A stretch of DNA of 64,000 nt from Nitrosopumilus cobalaminigenes (GTDB lineage Archaea > Thermoproteota > Nitrososphaeria > Nitrososphaerales > Nitrosopumilaceae), in NCBI RefSeq assembly GCF_013407145.1, contig NZ_CP026993.1, positions 1,138,590 to 1,202,589 of the forward strand, in the 5' to 3' direction. The translations under genes were made by a program, and so were the position numbers. Shown here piece after piece: positions 7,430 to 16,554 of the stretch. The number at the start of each line of letters is the position of its first letter. The first letter of the stretch is position 1. Below the pieces are notes generated by a model, which was not told the origin of the DNA, did not search any database, and saw only the letters and a list, made by a program, of their open reading frames with translations.

Positions 7430-8698
7430 ATGGCAAAGATTTTCGTAGAAGCTTACGGATGCTCTGCGAGCTTTGCAGATTCAGAAATGATTTCGGGATT
7501 AATTCTAAACGGAGGCCATACTTTGGCTGAAAATTCTTCAGAATCAGATCTAAATATTGTAGTAACGTGTTCTGTCAAAGATTCTACTGCAAACAAAATG
7601 ATGTATAGGATAAATTCTCTGAAAACAAAACCCCTAATCGTAGCAGGTTGTCTTCCAAAAGCAGAAAAAGAAAATGTGGAAAAATTCTCTGAAAATGCTA
7701 GTCTGTTAGGACCAAATTCATTAGGAAAGACACTCCAAGTGATTAATTCCACATTAGGAGGACAAAAACAAATTGCATTAGAAGATTCAGACTTGTCAAA
7801 AGTTGGATTGCCCAAAGTCAGATTAAATCCAACTGTAGGAATCGTAGAAATTGCAAGTGGTTGTATGAGTGAATGTACCTTTTGTCAGACTAAACTATCC
7901 AAAGGAGATCTATCTAGTTACAGATTAGGAGACATTGTAAGACAAGTTCAAACTGAAATCAAAGAAGGGTGTAAGGAAGTATGGTTAACATCTACGGATA
8001 ATGGATGTTATGGATTTGACATTGGAACTGACTTACCAACGTTAGTAAACACAGTTTCAGAAATTCCAGAGGACTTTATGATAAGAGTTGGCATGATGAA
8101 CCCAATGTACATGCCAAGAATTAAGGAAAAACTAATCGATTCTTTTGATAATGACAAAGTGTTCAAATTTTTACATATTCCAGTTCAGAGTGGAAGTGAT
8201 AAAGTTCTAAACGATATGAAACGTGGACACACCTCTGGAACATATAGAGAAATTGCCAACAAGGTCAAAGAAAGATTTAGAGACTTTACAATATCTACAG
8301 ATATCATCGTAGGTTTCCCCACAGAAACTGAAGAAGAGTTTCAAAAAACAATCACATTACTTGAGGAAACAAAACCAGATACGGTGAATCTATCAAAGTA
8401 TAGTGCAAGACCTGGAACAGATGCTGCAGAGTGGGAACAAATTGATGCTGCAGAAGTAAAACGAAGAAGTAAGATAATTTTTGAACAGATCAGTAAATTA
8501 TCTATTGAAAGCAACCAAAAATGGATCGGTTGGAAAGGTAAAGTCCTTTTTGATGAAATGACAGATGAGGGAATAAAGGGCAGAAACTTTGCCTACAAGC
8601 CTATAGCTGTTGAAGATGATGTAAAATTGGGACAATCACATATTGTTGAAATCACAGATGCTACTGTAAAAAGACTGATTGGTAAGATCGCAAGCTAA
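7430..8698 (+). CDS. tRNA methylthiotransferase of the MiaB/CDKAL1 family
   Basis: These radical-SAM enzymes add a methylthio group to the modified A37 of tRNA; archaeal and eukaryotic members act on t6A. The 422-residue product shows the N-terminal UPF0004 domain with three Cys (YGCSASFAD near residue 10, TCSVKDST near 46, GCLPKAEK near 73), then the radical-SAM Cys triad (SGCMSECTFCQTKLSKGD near 143). The TIM-barrel segments HIPVQSGSDKVLNDMKRGH and DIIVGFPTETEEEF are present, and a C-terminal TRAM-like domain (residues 360-422) binds tRNA. Two Fe4S4 clusters are expected. It probably shares a transcript with the upstream lyase. Confidence 0.88.
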   Translation: MAKIFVEAYGCSASFADSEMISGLILNGGHTLAENSSESDLNIVVTCSVKDSTANKMMYRINSLKTKPLIVAGCLPKAEKENVEKFSENASLLGPNSLGKTLQVINSTLGGQKQIALEDSDLSKVGLPKVRLNPTVGIVEIASGCMSECTFCQTKLSKGDLSSYRLGDIVRQVQTEIKEGCKEVWLTSTDNGCYGFDIGTDLPTLVNTVSEIPEDFMIRVGMMNPMYMPRIKEKLIDSFDNDKVFKFLHIPVQSGSDKVLNDMKRGHTSGTYREIANKVKERFRDFTISTDIIVGFPTETEEEFQKTITLLEETKPDTVNLSKYSARPGTDAAEWEQIDAAEVKRRSKIIFEQISKLSIESNQKWIGWKGKVLFDEMTDEGIKGRNFAYKPIAVEDDVKLGQSHIVEITDATVKRLIGKIAS

Positions 8699-8771
8699 TT
8701 TTTTTCGATCTAAAATTTGATTAAAAAAACGTAAGAAGGTTTTTTATGTAAATCAGGAAATAGGATTAGAA

Positions 8772-9722
8772 ATGAGTTTTCAAGTCAAAGAACCAATTTT
8801 AGTCATAGGTCTAGGAGGTGTAGGCTCAAAATTGGCAATAGAGGCAAAAAAGTCCCTAAACTCAGATTGCCTAGTAATTAGTAATGACAAAAATGATTTC
8901 TCATCAGATAATCCATCGGTACATGTAACAACTGATTCAGTAGTTAATCCATCTGTGCAATTAATCAGAGGTTCAACTTACAATGTTGCAGAAGAAGTAA
9001 AATCAAAGGTTTCAGGCTATTCAACAGTTATCTTAATGAGTAATTTAGCAGGTAAAGCAGGCTCAGCCATGGCACCTGTAATATCAGAAATATGCAAAGA
9101 AGCAGATACAGGATTACTTTCCTTTGCCATTATGCCCTTCAAGTATGAAAAAGATAGAATTTTCAATTCAGGTGTATCTCTCAAAAGAGTAAGAAAAAAT
9201 TCTGAATGTACAGTAGTTCTCGATAACGATTCATTATTAGAAAGTAATCCAGATTTGAGTCCTAAAGCATGCTATGACATTGCAAATTCTGCAATGATGC
9301 ATGTTGTAGAATCACTAGGCACATCAGATATTACATCTGAGACAAATATTCTATCTACAAGTAAAGATGGTCAAGACATTGAAGATTCTCTAAGAGATTC
9401 TCTAAAGATGCTATATGGCAATGCACCACCAAATTCAGTTAAACGTTCAATGTTGTATGTTGTTGGAGGAAGTAATATTCCAGTAGGAGTAATTAATTCA
9501 ATCACAAATCTTTCAGCAGGAATTGTTAATGAGAGTAATTCACAAATTGATATGACTTCAAATGCTGAAGATTCCAAAGTTGTAATGCTATCATCAATTC
9601 AAGGAATGACAAAATTTGATAATTATGATCCTTTAGGAATGATTCCACAAGAAGATACACTTGACTGGTCAACACCTGATTGCAGTATTGATTGTGAATT
9701 AGATTTGTATCAATTAGAATAA
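8772..9722 (+). CDS. Divergent tubulin/FtsZ-family protein
   Basis: The 316-residue product follows the FtsZ/tubulin GTPase layout. The first nucleotide loop is kept as GLGGVGSKLA near residues 14-23. APVISEICKEADTGLLSFAIMPFKYE matches the FtsZ segment after the tubulin signature, and VVLDNDSLLE matches the FtsZ IPNDRLL strand. The signature GGGTGTG itself is replaced by LAGKAGS, and the T7 loop (NxDxxD) that completes the GTPase site at the subunit interface is not recognisable. Thaumarchaea divide with ESCRT-like Cdv proteins and keep an FtsZ homologue of unclear role; this looks like that protein. It may bind nucleotide without normal hydrolysis or polymerisation. Confidence 0.75.
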   Translation: MSFQVKEPILVIGLGGVGSKLAIEAKKSLNSDCLVISNDKNDFSSDNPSVHVTTDSVVNPSVQLIRGSTYNVAEEVKSKVSGYSTVILMSNLAGKAGSAMAPVISEICKEADTGLLSFAIMPFKYEKDRIFNSGVSLKRVRKNSECTVVLDNDSLLESNPDLSPKACYDIANSAMMHVVESLGTSDITSETNILSTSKDGQDIEDSLRDSLKMLYGNAPPNSVKRSMLYVVGGSNIPVGVINSITNLSAGIVNESNSQIDMTSNAEDSKVVMLSSIQGMTKFDNYDPLGMIPQEDTLDWSTPDCSIDCELDLYQLE

Positions 9723-9757
9723 ATCGATTTTTTAAAATTATAATTTTTTGAAAAGAA

Positions 9758-10288
9758 TTAATCTTTCTTTGGTGCTTCTTTAGCTGGTTCTTCTTTCTTT
9801 GGTGCTTCTTTAGCTGGTTCTTCTTTCTTTGGTGCTTCTTTAGCTGGTTCTTCTTTCTTTGGTGCTTCTTTAGATGGTTCTTCTTTCTTTGGTGCTTCTT
9901 TAGATGGTTCTTCTTTCTTTGGTGCTTCTTTAGATGGTTCTTCTTTCTTTGGTGCTTCTTTAGCTGGTTCTTCTACCTTATCAGAAACTTTTTTGGTTTC
10001 TTTTTCAGGAGTTACTTTAGCTTCAGCATCTTCATCATATCTTGTTACAAGAACATAACCTTCATCAGTTTTACTCATTCTAACTCTAACTTTTCTTGGA
10101 GGATTTCTGACGCCTCTAGCCCAAATTTCATGAGCTAATTCTTCTTCAATTTTGATAGTCTCAACTTTCATGTGATGTTGAGCAAATTCTCTAATCATGT
10201 TAATTGCTCTGACGGCTCTGTGTTGAGATTGTGAAATCTTTACTTTACCCAGATTAATTGTATAAACTCGTTCTAATTCTTGAGACAT
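9758..10288 (-). CDS. rpl31e: Ribosomal protein eL31 with a repetitive charged C-terminal tail
   Basis: Residues 1-85 are a complete eL31 (RVYTINLGKVKISQSQ, RAVRAINMIREF, WARGVRNPPRKVRVRM), a component near the polypeptide exit of the 50S subunit. The protein then continues for about 90 residues of Lys/Glu/Pro/Ala-rich sequence, ending in seven tandem copies of EEP(A/S)KEAPKK. Normal eL31 stops near residue 90, so the tail doubles its size. The ATG follows directly after the eL39 stop (TAGATG), and the GGAGGT inside the end of eL39 can serve as its ribosome-binding site. The two are co-transcribed. Confidence 0.92.
   Translation of the reverse strand: MSQELERVYTINLGKVKISQSQHRAVRAINMIREFAQHHMKVETIKIEEELAHEIWARGVRNPPRKVRVRMSKTDEGYVLVTRYDEDAEAKVTPEKETKKVSDKVEEPAKEAPKKEEPSKEAPKKEEPSKEAPKKEEPSKEAPKKEEPAKEAPKKEEPAKEAPKKEEPAKEAPKKD
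9761..9970. repeat. Seven 30-bp tandem repeats in the eL31 gene
   Basis: Seven consecutive 30-bp units encode the EEP(A/S)KEAPKK tail. Units differ mainly at the Ala/Ser codon and are otherwise almost identical, which indicates recent expansion and probable copy-number variation. Confidence 0.92.
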
Positions 10289-10447
10289 CTATCCTACCTC
10301 CACATCAGTTGATCTCCAAGCCCTACGCTTTGGATTAGTTCTAACACTTCTCTTAGTTCTGAGAATAATCCATGCAGGTACTGCTGATGTCTGTTTAGTC
10401 TTTTTGAGTAGACGGATTTTCCTTGGAGAGGACTTACGTGCAGCCAT
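10289..10447 (-). CDS. rpl39e: Ribosomal protein eL39
   Basis: The 52-residue, very basic protein begins MAARKSSPRKIRLLKKTKQ and ends in TNPKRRAWRSTDVEVG, matching archaeal/eukaryotic eL39, which lines the peptide exit tunnel. ATG is at 10447 and TAG at 10291-10289. Its stop abuts the eL31 ATG without a gap, the classical archaeal rpl39e-rpl31e arrangement. Confidence 0.93.
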   Translation of the reverse strand: MAARKSSPRKIRLLKKTKQTSAVPAWIILRTKRSVRTNPKRRAWRSTDVEVG

Positions 10448-10484
10448 AGATTTTCAGGCGCGCGGAGCTCTTTTTAAATGAATC

Positions 10485-11033
10485 TCAGGATTTGAGGCAA
10501 TCTCGAATCTGTTTTAATATTCTAGCAGATGCACCCCACACAATTTGGTTTTCATATTCAAAAGTATACATTTCTTGGATTAGATTATGGGATGGATCAG
10601 GATCCTTTGCCTGAGTTTTTAAAAATGATTCTAAAGGAATACGGAATATTTTTTCCACTTCAGCATTTGCAGATAGTGTTGGAATTTCTTTTACTACAGA
10701 AACAAATGGTAAAATCATAAAACCAGAATTCAGAGTTATAACAGGTTCTAGTTGACCAATCACTTGTGATGGAGCAATTGTCAATCCTATCTCCTCACTA
10801 GTTTCACGTAATGCTGTTTCCAATAGATTAGAATCATTAGAATCTAATTTTCCACCAGGGAATGAAATTTCACCAGCATGGAATGTCATGTGTTTAGGTT
10901 TTTCAGTCATTATGACAATTGGCTCATCACCATAAATCACTACAAGTATGGATGCCAGACGATATTTTCCATTTGACTTGATTGAAGGATTTAGAGAGCT
11001 AGAAAGGTGAGATTTTAATTCATCTAAGTGCAT
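10485..11033 (-). CDS. NUDIX hydrolase (CoA/nucleotide pyrophosphatase type)
   Basis: The 182-residue protein contains the Nudix box GGKLDSNDSNLLETALRE-TSEEIGL (residues 60-84), including the REtsEEIG metal-binding core. The preceding FPGGKLD and the flanking FHAGEISFPGG resemble the NudL/CoAse (CoA pyrophosphatase) subgroup, whose UPF0035 motif lies just before the box. A housekeeping role in cleaving CoA or oxidised nucleotides is likely; substrate unproven. It lies immediately upstream of the eL39-eL31 pair on the same strand, with a 37-bp gap. Confidence 0.82.
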   Translation of the reverse strand: MHLDELKSHLSSSLNPSIKSNGKYRLASILVVIYGDEPIVIMTEKPKHMTFHAGEISFPGGKLDSNDSNLLETALRETSEEIGLTIAPSQVIGQLEPVITLNSGFMILPFVSVVKEIPTLSANAEVEKIFRIPLESFLKTQAKDPDPSHNLIQEMYTFEYENQIVWGASARILKQIRDCLKS

Positions 11034-11107
11034 CGTGGTTCTTTCCTACTATTCCATATGGGTTTTGGTATTCAAAGGTTTTAACCGAGGAGAAAAGAAA
11101 ATGAATT

Positions 11108-11845
11108 ATGACCATAAGGTATGAAGCAAATCCACCTAAAATTTTACCAGAGATTGATCCAAATGAATCAATTCAAAAATTTGTAGAAAAGATAAAAATT
11201 ATTTCAAAAAAATGTGATGCAATTCATCTAACAGAAAATGTATTAGGATTTCAAAGAGTTTCACCTATTGAGGCAGGGAAAATTATTAAAAAAGAAATTC
11301 CAAATTTACCAATTACCGTTAGTCTTAGAGTTAGAGACAAAACCGAAAAAGAGATTTCAGAGTTTGTAGATAATTGTATTTCCACAGGATTTTCAGGGAT
11401 TTTGATATTAATGGGAGACCCTTCTCAAACAGGAAAAGAAGATTCAGGTCAAATTCCTAGTGCAGTAGCAAAGAGACTAAAAAAACAAGGAATTGATGCA
11501 AAAATTGATTTGTATTTGTCGATTTCAAACAAGCCAAATTTTTCAAAAATTGGAAAAAAAGTTGATGCAAAACCTAAAGGATTCATGACTCAAGTAATTC
11601 AAAATATTTCTCAAGTTCAAGATTTGTATGAAAATCTCAAGGAATTTTCAATTATCCCTATTCTTTTGTACCCATCACCAAAAAATGAAAAATCTGCAAA
11701 ATTTTTGAATTTAGATTTAGTAACATATAGTCAAGGATTTGAAGAACTGTTAAAGAAAACACATGAAATTACAGGAGATGTTTTACTTACATCTCCTAGT
11801 GATTTTAACGGATTAAATGAATTTCTAGAAAAATCAAATAATTAA
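11108..11845 (+). CDS. metF: Methylenetetrahydrofolate reductase-like protein (MetF family)
   Basis: MetF reduces methylene-tetrahydropterin to the methyl form used for methionine synthesis. The 245-residue product has the barrel start YEANPPK, CDAIHLTENVLG, and the flavin/folate-site strand ILILMGDPSQTG. It is somewhat shorter than the bacterial enzyme of about 290 residues. It converges directly on the two metH genes and shares its stop bases with them, which supports a role in delivering methyl groups to MetH. In thaumarchaea the pterin carrier may not be folate itself. The first ATG, preceded by an A-rich stretch, is taken as the start. Confidence 0.78.
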   Translation: MTIRYEANPPKILPEIDPNESIQKFVEKIKIISKKCDAIHLTENVLGFQRVSPIEAGKIIKKEIPNLPITVSLRVRDKTEKEISEFVDNCISTGFSGILILMGDPSQTGKEDSGQIPSAVAKRLKKQGIDAKIDLYLSISNKPNFSKIGKKVDAKPKGFMTQVIQNISQVQDLYENLKEFSIIPILLYPSPKNEKSAKFLNLDLVTYSQGFEELLKKTHEITGDVLLTSPSDFNGLNEFLEKSNN

Positions 11846-14340
11846 AGTACAAAATATTTTGCATCAGGGTGATGAACAACTATTGCTGCAGTAGATTGTT
11901 CAGGAATAATTTGACCAGATTCAGTTAAAGTCATACCAGATTTTTCTGGTTTTAATAATTTCCAGACCAGATGGTGCTGACTTACATCAGGACAACTTGG
12001 AAATCCCCAACTGTATCTCAAACCACCTTTTTCCAGATTCAATTCAGATTTTATTTTTTGATTTACCCATTCAGCTAATGCTTCAGCTACTTCAACTGCC
12101 AATCCATGAAGATAGTATGCATCAGTATACTTGTCTTCCTGGTTCCATTGCTCAATAATTTCAGCCACTTTATTGCCTACAGTGACAGATTGAAATGCAA
12201 CAATATCATTATCTCCAAAATAGTCTGTCAAACACAAATGTTCGGGTTTAGTAGAACGTGGAAATTCTAATTCAACGTCATCGCCATCAGGATTTTCTAC
12301 AAGTAATTTTCTATCTTTATTATGACATTTGAAATAACCATAAACGACTTCAGGTTCAAATAATTTATCACGAATAATTCGTATTTTCCACTCAGATAGT
12401 AATTGTTCATGTTCTTCTTCAGATTCAGAACCTGCCTTTCCTCTTAATCCCCAAGATAATTTGAATAGAGATTTTTTATCAATCATTGTCCAAACTTCGG
12501 CCATATTGATTTGATCGAATTTTAAGCGAATAGGTTCCCCAATACATTCAGGAGTGGGGGCAGTTACAGGTATTGTTTCACTTTTTGGAAGAGTGTCAGG
12601 ATCAATTGATGTAGTTGATTTTTCTTTCCAGTTTTCTAATTTTTCTTTCCAATCAGCTAAAAGTTTTGGTTTTTCATCTGAAATTAAAACATCCATGGTT
12701 TTTAGACCTTCAAACATAGTATTACAATAAAATACTCCTGGCTCGTAAATTCCATCTTCCTTTGCAATTCTGTTAATGTAATTACTGTTAATCGCAGCAC
12801 CCCCACAAAGAATAGGAATGTGCATATTGTTTTTTCTTGCATGTTCTACAAAGAACTTCATTTGTTTTGAAGTAGAGACCAATAATGCAGACAGACCTAT
12901 TGCGTCAGGTTTTGTTTCATCGATTTTTTCAAGGAATTTTTGTAGTGGAACTTGTTTTCCTAAATCATGTACAGTGTAACCATTGTTTTGGAAAATTGTT
13001 TTTACTAAATTCTTACCAATATCATGTACATCTCCATAAACAGTACCTAAAACAAGAATACCCTTGCTTGTTCCTTCTTCTTTGACTAAATATTTCTCTA
13101 GTTCACCGACTGCTGCCTTCATACATTCAGCAGATTTTAGAACAAATGGAAGAATTAATTCACCTGCACCAAATTTGTCACCTACTTCTTTCATTGCAGG
13201 AAGTAAATCCTCATTCAGAGTTTTAATTGCAGCATCATGAGTCACTTCCTTTGATTCATCAAGGGACAAAATTCCTTCAGTCTCTTTGACAATGTCCAAT
13301 TTTCCAAGTTTTTCCGCAATTGCAGAAACAACATCATTTTGAATTCCATCTTTGAGTCTATTTACAATTCTAAAATTTGCACGTTTTCCTGCAGGCCATG
13401 AAGGATCTACATCGACTTTCTTTGAAGCAGTACCACTCTGAGGTCCTGCATTCTCAAAATATGTAATCAAATCAGATAAAGCATTAGAATGAGTGTTAAA
13501 GATTAGATCTTCTGCAAGTTTTTTCTCTTTCTCATCTATTTCCCCATATGGAATAATCTCTTTTGCATTTACAATTGCTGAATCAAGACCAGTTTTTACA
13601 GCATGGTACAAAAATACAGAATTTAGAATTTTTCTAGCATAAGGAGCCAAGCCAAAGCTAATGTTACTTAATCCCAAAGTTGTAAAAGAGTTAGGAAATT
13701 TTTCTTTGACTAGTTTTATTCCTTCAAGAGTATTTTTCCCTGCATCAAGGAATTCATCCTCCCCGGTTGCCAAAGTAAACGTAAGAACATCAAAAATGAA
13801 TTGTTCAATTTTTAATCCATATTTTTTTCCTGTTTCATATAGTAATTCAGCAGTATCAACTTTTTGTTGAGGAGTTTTTGCCATACCCTCAGGACCTATA
13901 CATAATGCAATAGAAGGCAAGCCATACTTTGCCATGATAGGTGCCAATTTTTCAAATCTACTTCCGTCACCTTCAAGATTAATTGAATTGATTATAGGCC
14001 TTCCAGGGATTTGAGTCACAGATGATTCAATAACTTCAGGATCTGTAGAGTCAATTACTAGAGGAGCATCAATTTCTAAGCTTAATCTTTTTACTAAATT
14101 TAGCATAAACTCTTTTTCATCAGCACGTTCTGTAGTTGCAACACAAACATCAAGGCAATGGGCACCATCTTCAACTTGGATTCTTCCCAAATCAACTAGT
14201 CCTTCATAATCATCAGCAAGAACCAGTTTCTTTGCTTTACGAGAACCCTGAGTATTGATTCTCTCACCAATGATTAGAGGTGCAGGAATTTGTTTTAGAT
14301 CAACTGCTTTTAACGCGGAACTAACTCGGGGGACTGTCAA
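11842..14340 (-). CDS. metH: Methionine synthase MetH, pterin-, B12- and activation-domain half
   Basis: The 832-residue protein is the C-terminal part of cobalamin-dependent methionine synthase. In order: a pterin-binding barrel (residues 15-290; LIIGERINTQGSRK, VIDSTDPEV), a helical cap, and a B12-binding domain (about 425-540) with the cobalamin-ligand motif DVHDIGKN and GLSALLVST. The reactivation domain (about 610-832) has the S-adenosylmethionine site GLRYSWGFPSCPD. The homocysteine-binding domain is missing here and is encoded by the separate upstream gene 33 bp away, so the enzyme is split in two. The thaumarchaeal need for B12 fits this enzyme. Confidence 0.92.
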   Translation of the reverse strand: MTVPRVSSALKAVDLKQIPAPLIIGERINTQGSRKAKKLVLADDYEGLVDLGRIQVEDGAHCLDVCVATTERADEKEFMLNLVKRLSLEIDAPLVIDSTDPEVIESSVTQIPGRPIINSINLEGDGSRFEKLAPIMAKYGLPSIALCIGPEGMAKTPQQKVDTAELLYETGKKYGLKIEQFIFDVLTFTLATGEDEFLDAGKNTLEGIKLVKEKFPNSFTTLGLSNISFGLAPYARKILNSVFLYHAVKTGLDSAIVNAKEIIPYGEIDEKEKKLAEDLIFNTHSNALSDLITYFENAGPQSGTASKKVDVDPSWPAGKRANFRIVNRLKDGIQNDVVSAIAEKLGKLDIVKETEGILSLDESKEVTHDAAIKTLNEDLLPAMKEVGDKFGAGELILPFVLKSAECMKAAVGELEKYLVKEEGTSKGILVLGTVYGDVHDIGKNLVKTIFQNNGYTVHDLGKQVPLQKFLEKIDETKPDAIGLSALLVSTSKQMKFFVEHARKNNMHIPILCGGAAINSNYINRIAKEDGIYEPGVFYCNTMFEGLKTMDVLISDEKPKLLADWKEKLENWKEKSTTSIDPDTLPKSETIPVTAPTPECIGEPIRLKFDQINMAEVWTMIDKKSLFKLSWGLRGKAGSESEEEHEQLLSEWKIRIIRDKLFEPEVVYGYFKCHNKDRKLLVENPDGDDVELEFPRSTKPEHLCLTDYFGDNDIVAFQSVTVGNKVAEIIEQWNQEDKYTDAYYLHGLAVEVAEALAEWVNQKIKSELNLEKGGLRYSWGFPSCPDVSQHHLVWKLLKPEKSGMTLTESGQIIPEQSTAAIVVHHPDAKYFVL

Positions 14341-14372
14341 TGTAGAGAAGTCACATCTGTTTTTCTAAATAC

Positions 14373-15335
14373 TTAACCCTCGATAGAGTTGGCTTTTTCG
14401 TCAATTACTTTCCTTAAGGCTTTGATATGTTCAGGATTTGTCCCACAACAACCGCCAATAATTCGAACTTTTTTGTATTCATTAAGAAAATCACCTAATG
14501 CTTCACCCATTTTCTCTGGAGTCATCTTGTATACGGCTTGACCTCCATCATTTTCAGGCATACCAGCATTTGGAACTACCAACACATTATGCTCATTTTG
14601 CTCATCTAACCATCTTACACTAGGAGTCATCTCGATGGGGCCAGTAGAGCAGTTCAATCCGAACACATCAATTCCCATATCAGATACAGTTGTGTATGCA
14701 GCTTGGATATTTGTTCCAAGTAGCATCTTACCATATTGATCTAAAGTAGTATTTGCAATAATTGGGACTTTTTTCCCAGTTTTTGCAATTGCATTATGAC
14801 ATGCTTCAATTACTAATTTAACTTCCAAGATATCTTGACTGGTTTCAATTAGTAATGCATCAACACCTCCAAGGATTAATCCTTCAGCTTGTAGCTCAAA
14901 TGCTTCTCTAATTTCATCGAGAGGTTTTTGCCCCAAATCAGGATCATTAGAACTTGGAAGATATCCTGTTGGACCCATGGAGCCAATTACATATCGTGGT
15001 TTGTCGGTATACTCAGCACATACTTCAGATGCAAGTGTAGCAATTTTTTTGTTAAACTCAACTGTTTGATCACCAAATCCATATTCATCAAGTTTAATTT
15101 TATTTGAACCAAAAGAATTGGTCTCTATACAATCAGCACCAGCATCTAAATAATTTCTATGGATTTGTTTTATCCATTCAGGATGTGTTTCAACTAATCC
15201 ATCATTAAAACCATCTTGATTATTTGGAAAATCTTCAGGTTTTGGATCATGTCTTTGAATTTCAGTTCCCATTGCACCATCAAATAATAGAATTCTATTT
15301 TGCATGGCATCAAGAAATGGTTCTTTTTCTACCAA
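14373..15335 (-). CDS. metH: Methionine synthase, homocysteine S-methyltransferase half
   Basis: The 320-residue protein forms the homocysteine-binding barrel. It opens with ILLFDGAMGTEIQ. The zinc-binding Cys residues are seen in FGLNCSTGP (first ligand) and in the C-terminal IIGGCCGTNPEH pair. It precedes the pterin/B12 half in the same operon. The pair together equals a full-length MetH, so they should act as one complex that transfers the methyl group from methyl-pterin via cobalamin to homocysteine. A stand-alone betaine- or S-methylmethionine-dependent enzyme is less likely given the neighbour. Confidence 0.9.
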   Translation of the reverse strand: MVEKEPFLDAMQNRILLFDGAMGTEIQRHDPKPEDFPNNQDGFNDGLVETHPEWIKQIHRNYLDAGADCIETNSFGSNKIKLDEYGFGDQTVEFNKKIATLASEVCAEYTDKPRYVIGSMGPTGYLPSSNDPDLGQKPLDEIREAFELQAEGLILGGVDALLIETSQDILEVKLVIEACHNAIAKTGKKVPIIANTTLDQYGKMLLGTNIQAAYTTVSDMGIDVFGLNCSTGPIEMTPSVRWLDEQNEHNVLVVPNAGMPENDGGQAVYKMTPEKMGEALGDFLNEYKKVRIIGGCCGTNPEHIKALRKVIDEKANSIEG

Positions 15336-15447
15336 TTTAATTTCAAAATGTTCTAGGACAGTTTAACTCTTTTCAGAAAAAACCACAAAGATAGGTAGTA
15401 TTGATACGTATGTTGAAATTAGGTGCAAGAGAATTTTATGTACATTT

Positions 15448-16551
15448 ATGCAAAAGTCTCAAGTCAATAATCTAGTTCGTAGTGCCACATTTTTTCAACA
15501 TGCTGGAATTTCCATAATCTTTGTTTTTATGCCTATTATTGCAAAAGGAGTAACAGAATCTATTTTTGAAATTGGACTTTTAGTGGCATCATTTAGTTTT
15601 GCTCAGATTTTATCTGAAATCTATTTTGGAAGGCACTCAGATAAGAAAGGAACTAGGCTCAAATTCATTAGAATTGGCTTCATCGGGTGCGCTATAGCAT
15701 TTGGATTGCATTATTTTGCAGATGATCTTGGCATGTTTTTCTTGGTAAGAATTGCAGCAGGTGTTGCAAGTGGAATAATGATTCCAGCAATGATTGCATA
15801 TACCTATGAGGCAAATATTGATAAGAAAAGAGCAGCGACAGTAATCTCTTTTCATGCTTTAGGATGGCTTGCAGGAATTGCAGCAGCAGGAATTGCAAAT
15901 GATTTGAAATTAATTTTCATATTAAGTGCAGCATCATTTCTTATCGGATTACTTTTTACAATAAGACTTCCCAATCCCGAACAAGTAAAAGAAATAACCC
16001 CAGGAACAACTAAAAAAGTTATTTTAAAAAATAAATTCCTATTTTTATCGCTATTACTAAGACATATTGGTGCAGCAGCAGTGTGGGTCATTCTTCCCAT
16101 AATGATTGTTGAAAAGTTAGGGGGAGAACTTTATCATATTTCAATAGTATATGTGGCAAACACATTGACTGCATTTATTTTTATGAATGTGATGGCAAGT
16201 AAAATTCATCTATCAAATGTCACCAAGTTTAAAATTGGAATTGGGTGCACAACATTTGTTTTTGTTGGACTGTCTGTAGTTACAGAGTGGTGGATGGCAA
16301 TGCCATTTATGGCATTAGTAGGTGCAACATGGGCATTTTTGTTTATTGGTGGAAACTTTCACCTGATGGAAAATAATCCACGTTCAACATCAACAGGAAT
16401 TTTTAGTTCAACATTGTCTATTGCAACAGTAATCGGACCAGTTGTGGCAGGAGCCATTGCATTTGCATTTGATTATGTTGCTGTAATGTATTTTGCAATT
16501 GCAATTATCATATGTGCATTTGTAGTGTCACTAAAAATAAAAAATGGATGA
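15448..16551 (+). CDS. Major facilitator superfamily transporter
   Basis: The 367-residue protein has about twelve hydrophobic segments and the MFS loop-2 motif between helices 2 and 3 (GRHSDKKGTR near residue 62). It is short for the family with small loops, like drug or sugar-phosphate exporters. No substrate can be inferred. It diverges from metH and lies tail to tail with the histidine kinase, three bases apart. Confidence 0.8.
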   Translation: MQKSQVNNLVRSATFFQHAGISIIFVFMPIIAKGVTESIFEIGLLVASFSFAQILSEIYFGRHSDKKGTRLKFIRIGFIGCAIAFGLHYFADDLGMFFLVRIAAGVASGIMIPAMIAYTYEANIDKKRAATVISFHALGWLAGIAAAGIANDLKLIFILSAASFLIGLLFTIRLPNPEQVKEITPGTTKKVILKNKFLFLSLLLRHIGAAAVWVILPIMIVEKLGGELYHISIVYVANTLTAFIFMNVMASKIHLSNVTKFKIGIGCTTFVFVGLSVVTEWWMAMPFMALVGATWAFLFIGGNFHLMENNPRSTSTGIFSSTLSIATVIGPVVAGAIAFAFDYVAVMYFAIAIIICAFVVSLKIKNG

Positions 16552-16554
16552 AAA

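Noticed and set aside
9761-9970. Seven regular 30-bp repeats that at first look like a CRISPR array
   Set aside because: There are no spacers; the units are contiguous, in frame and encode the eL31 tail. The same applies to 2839-2958.
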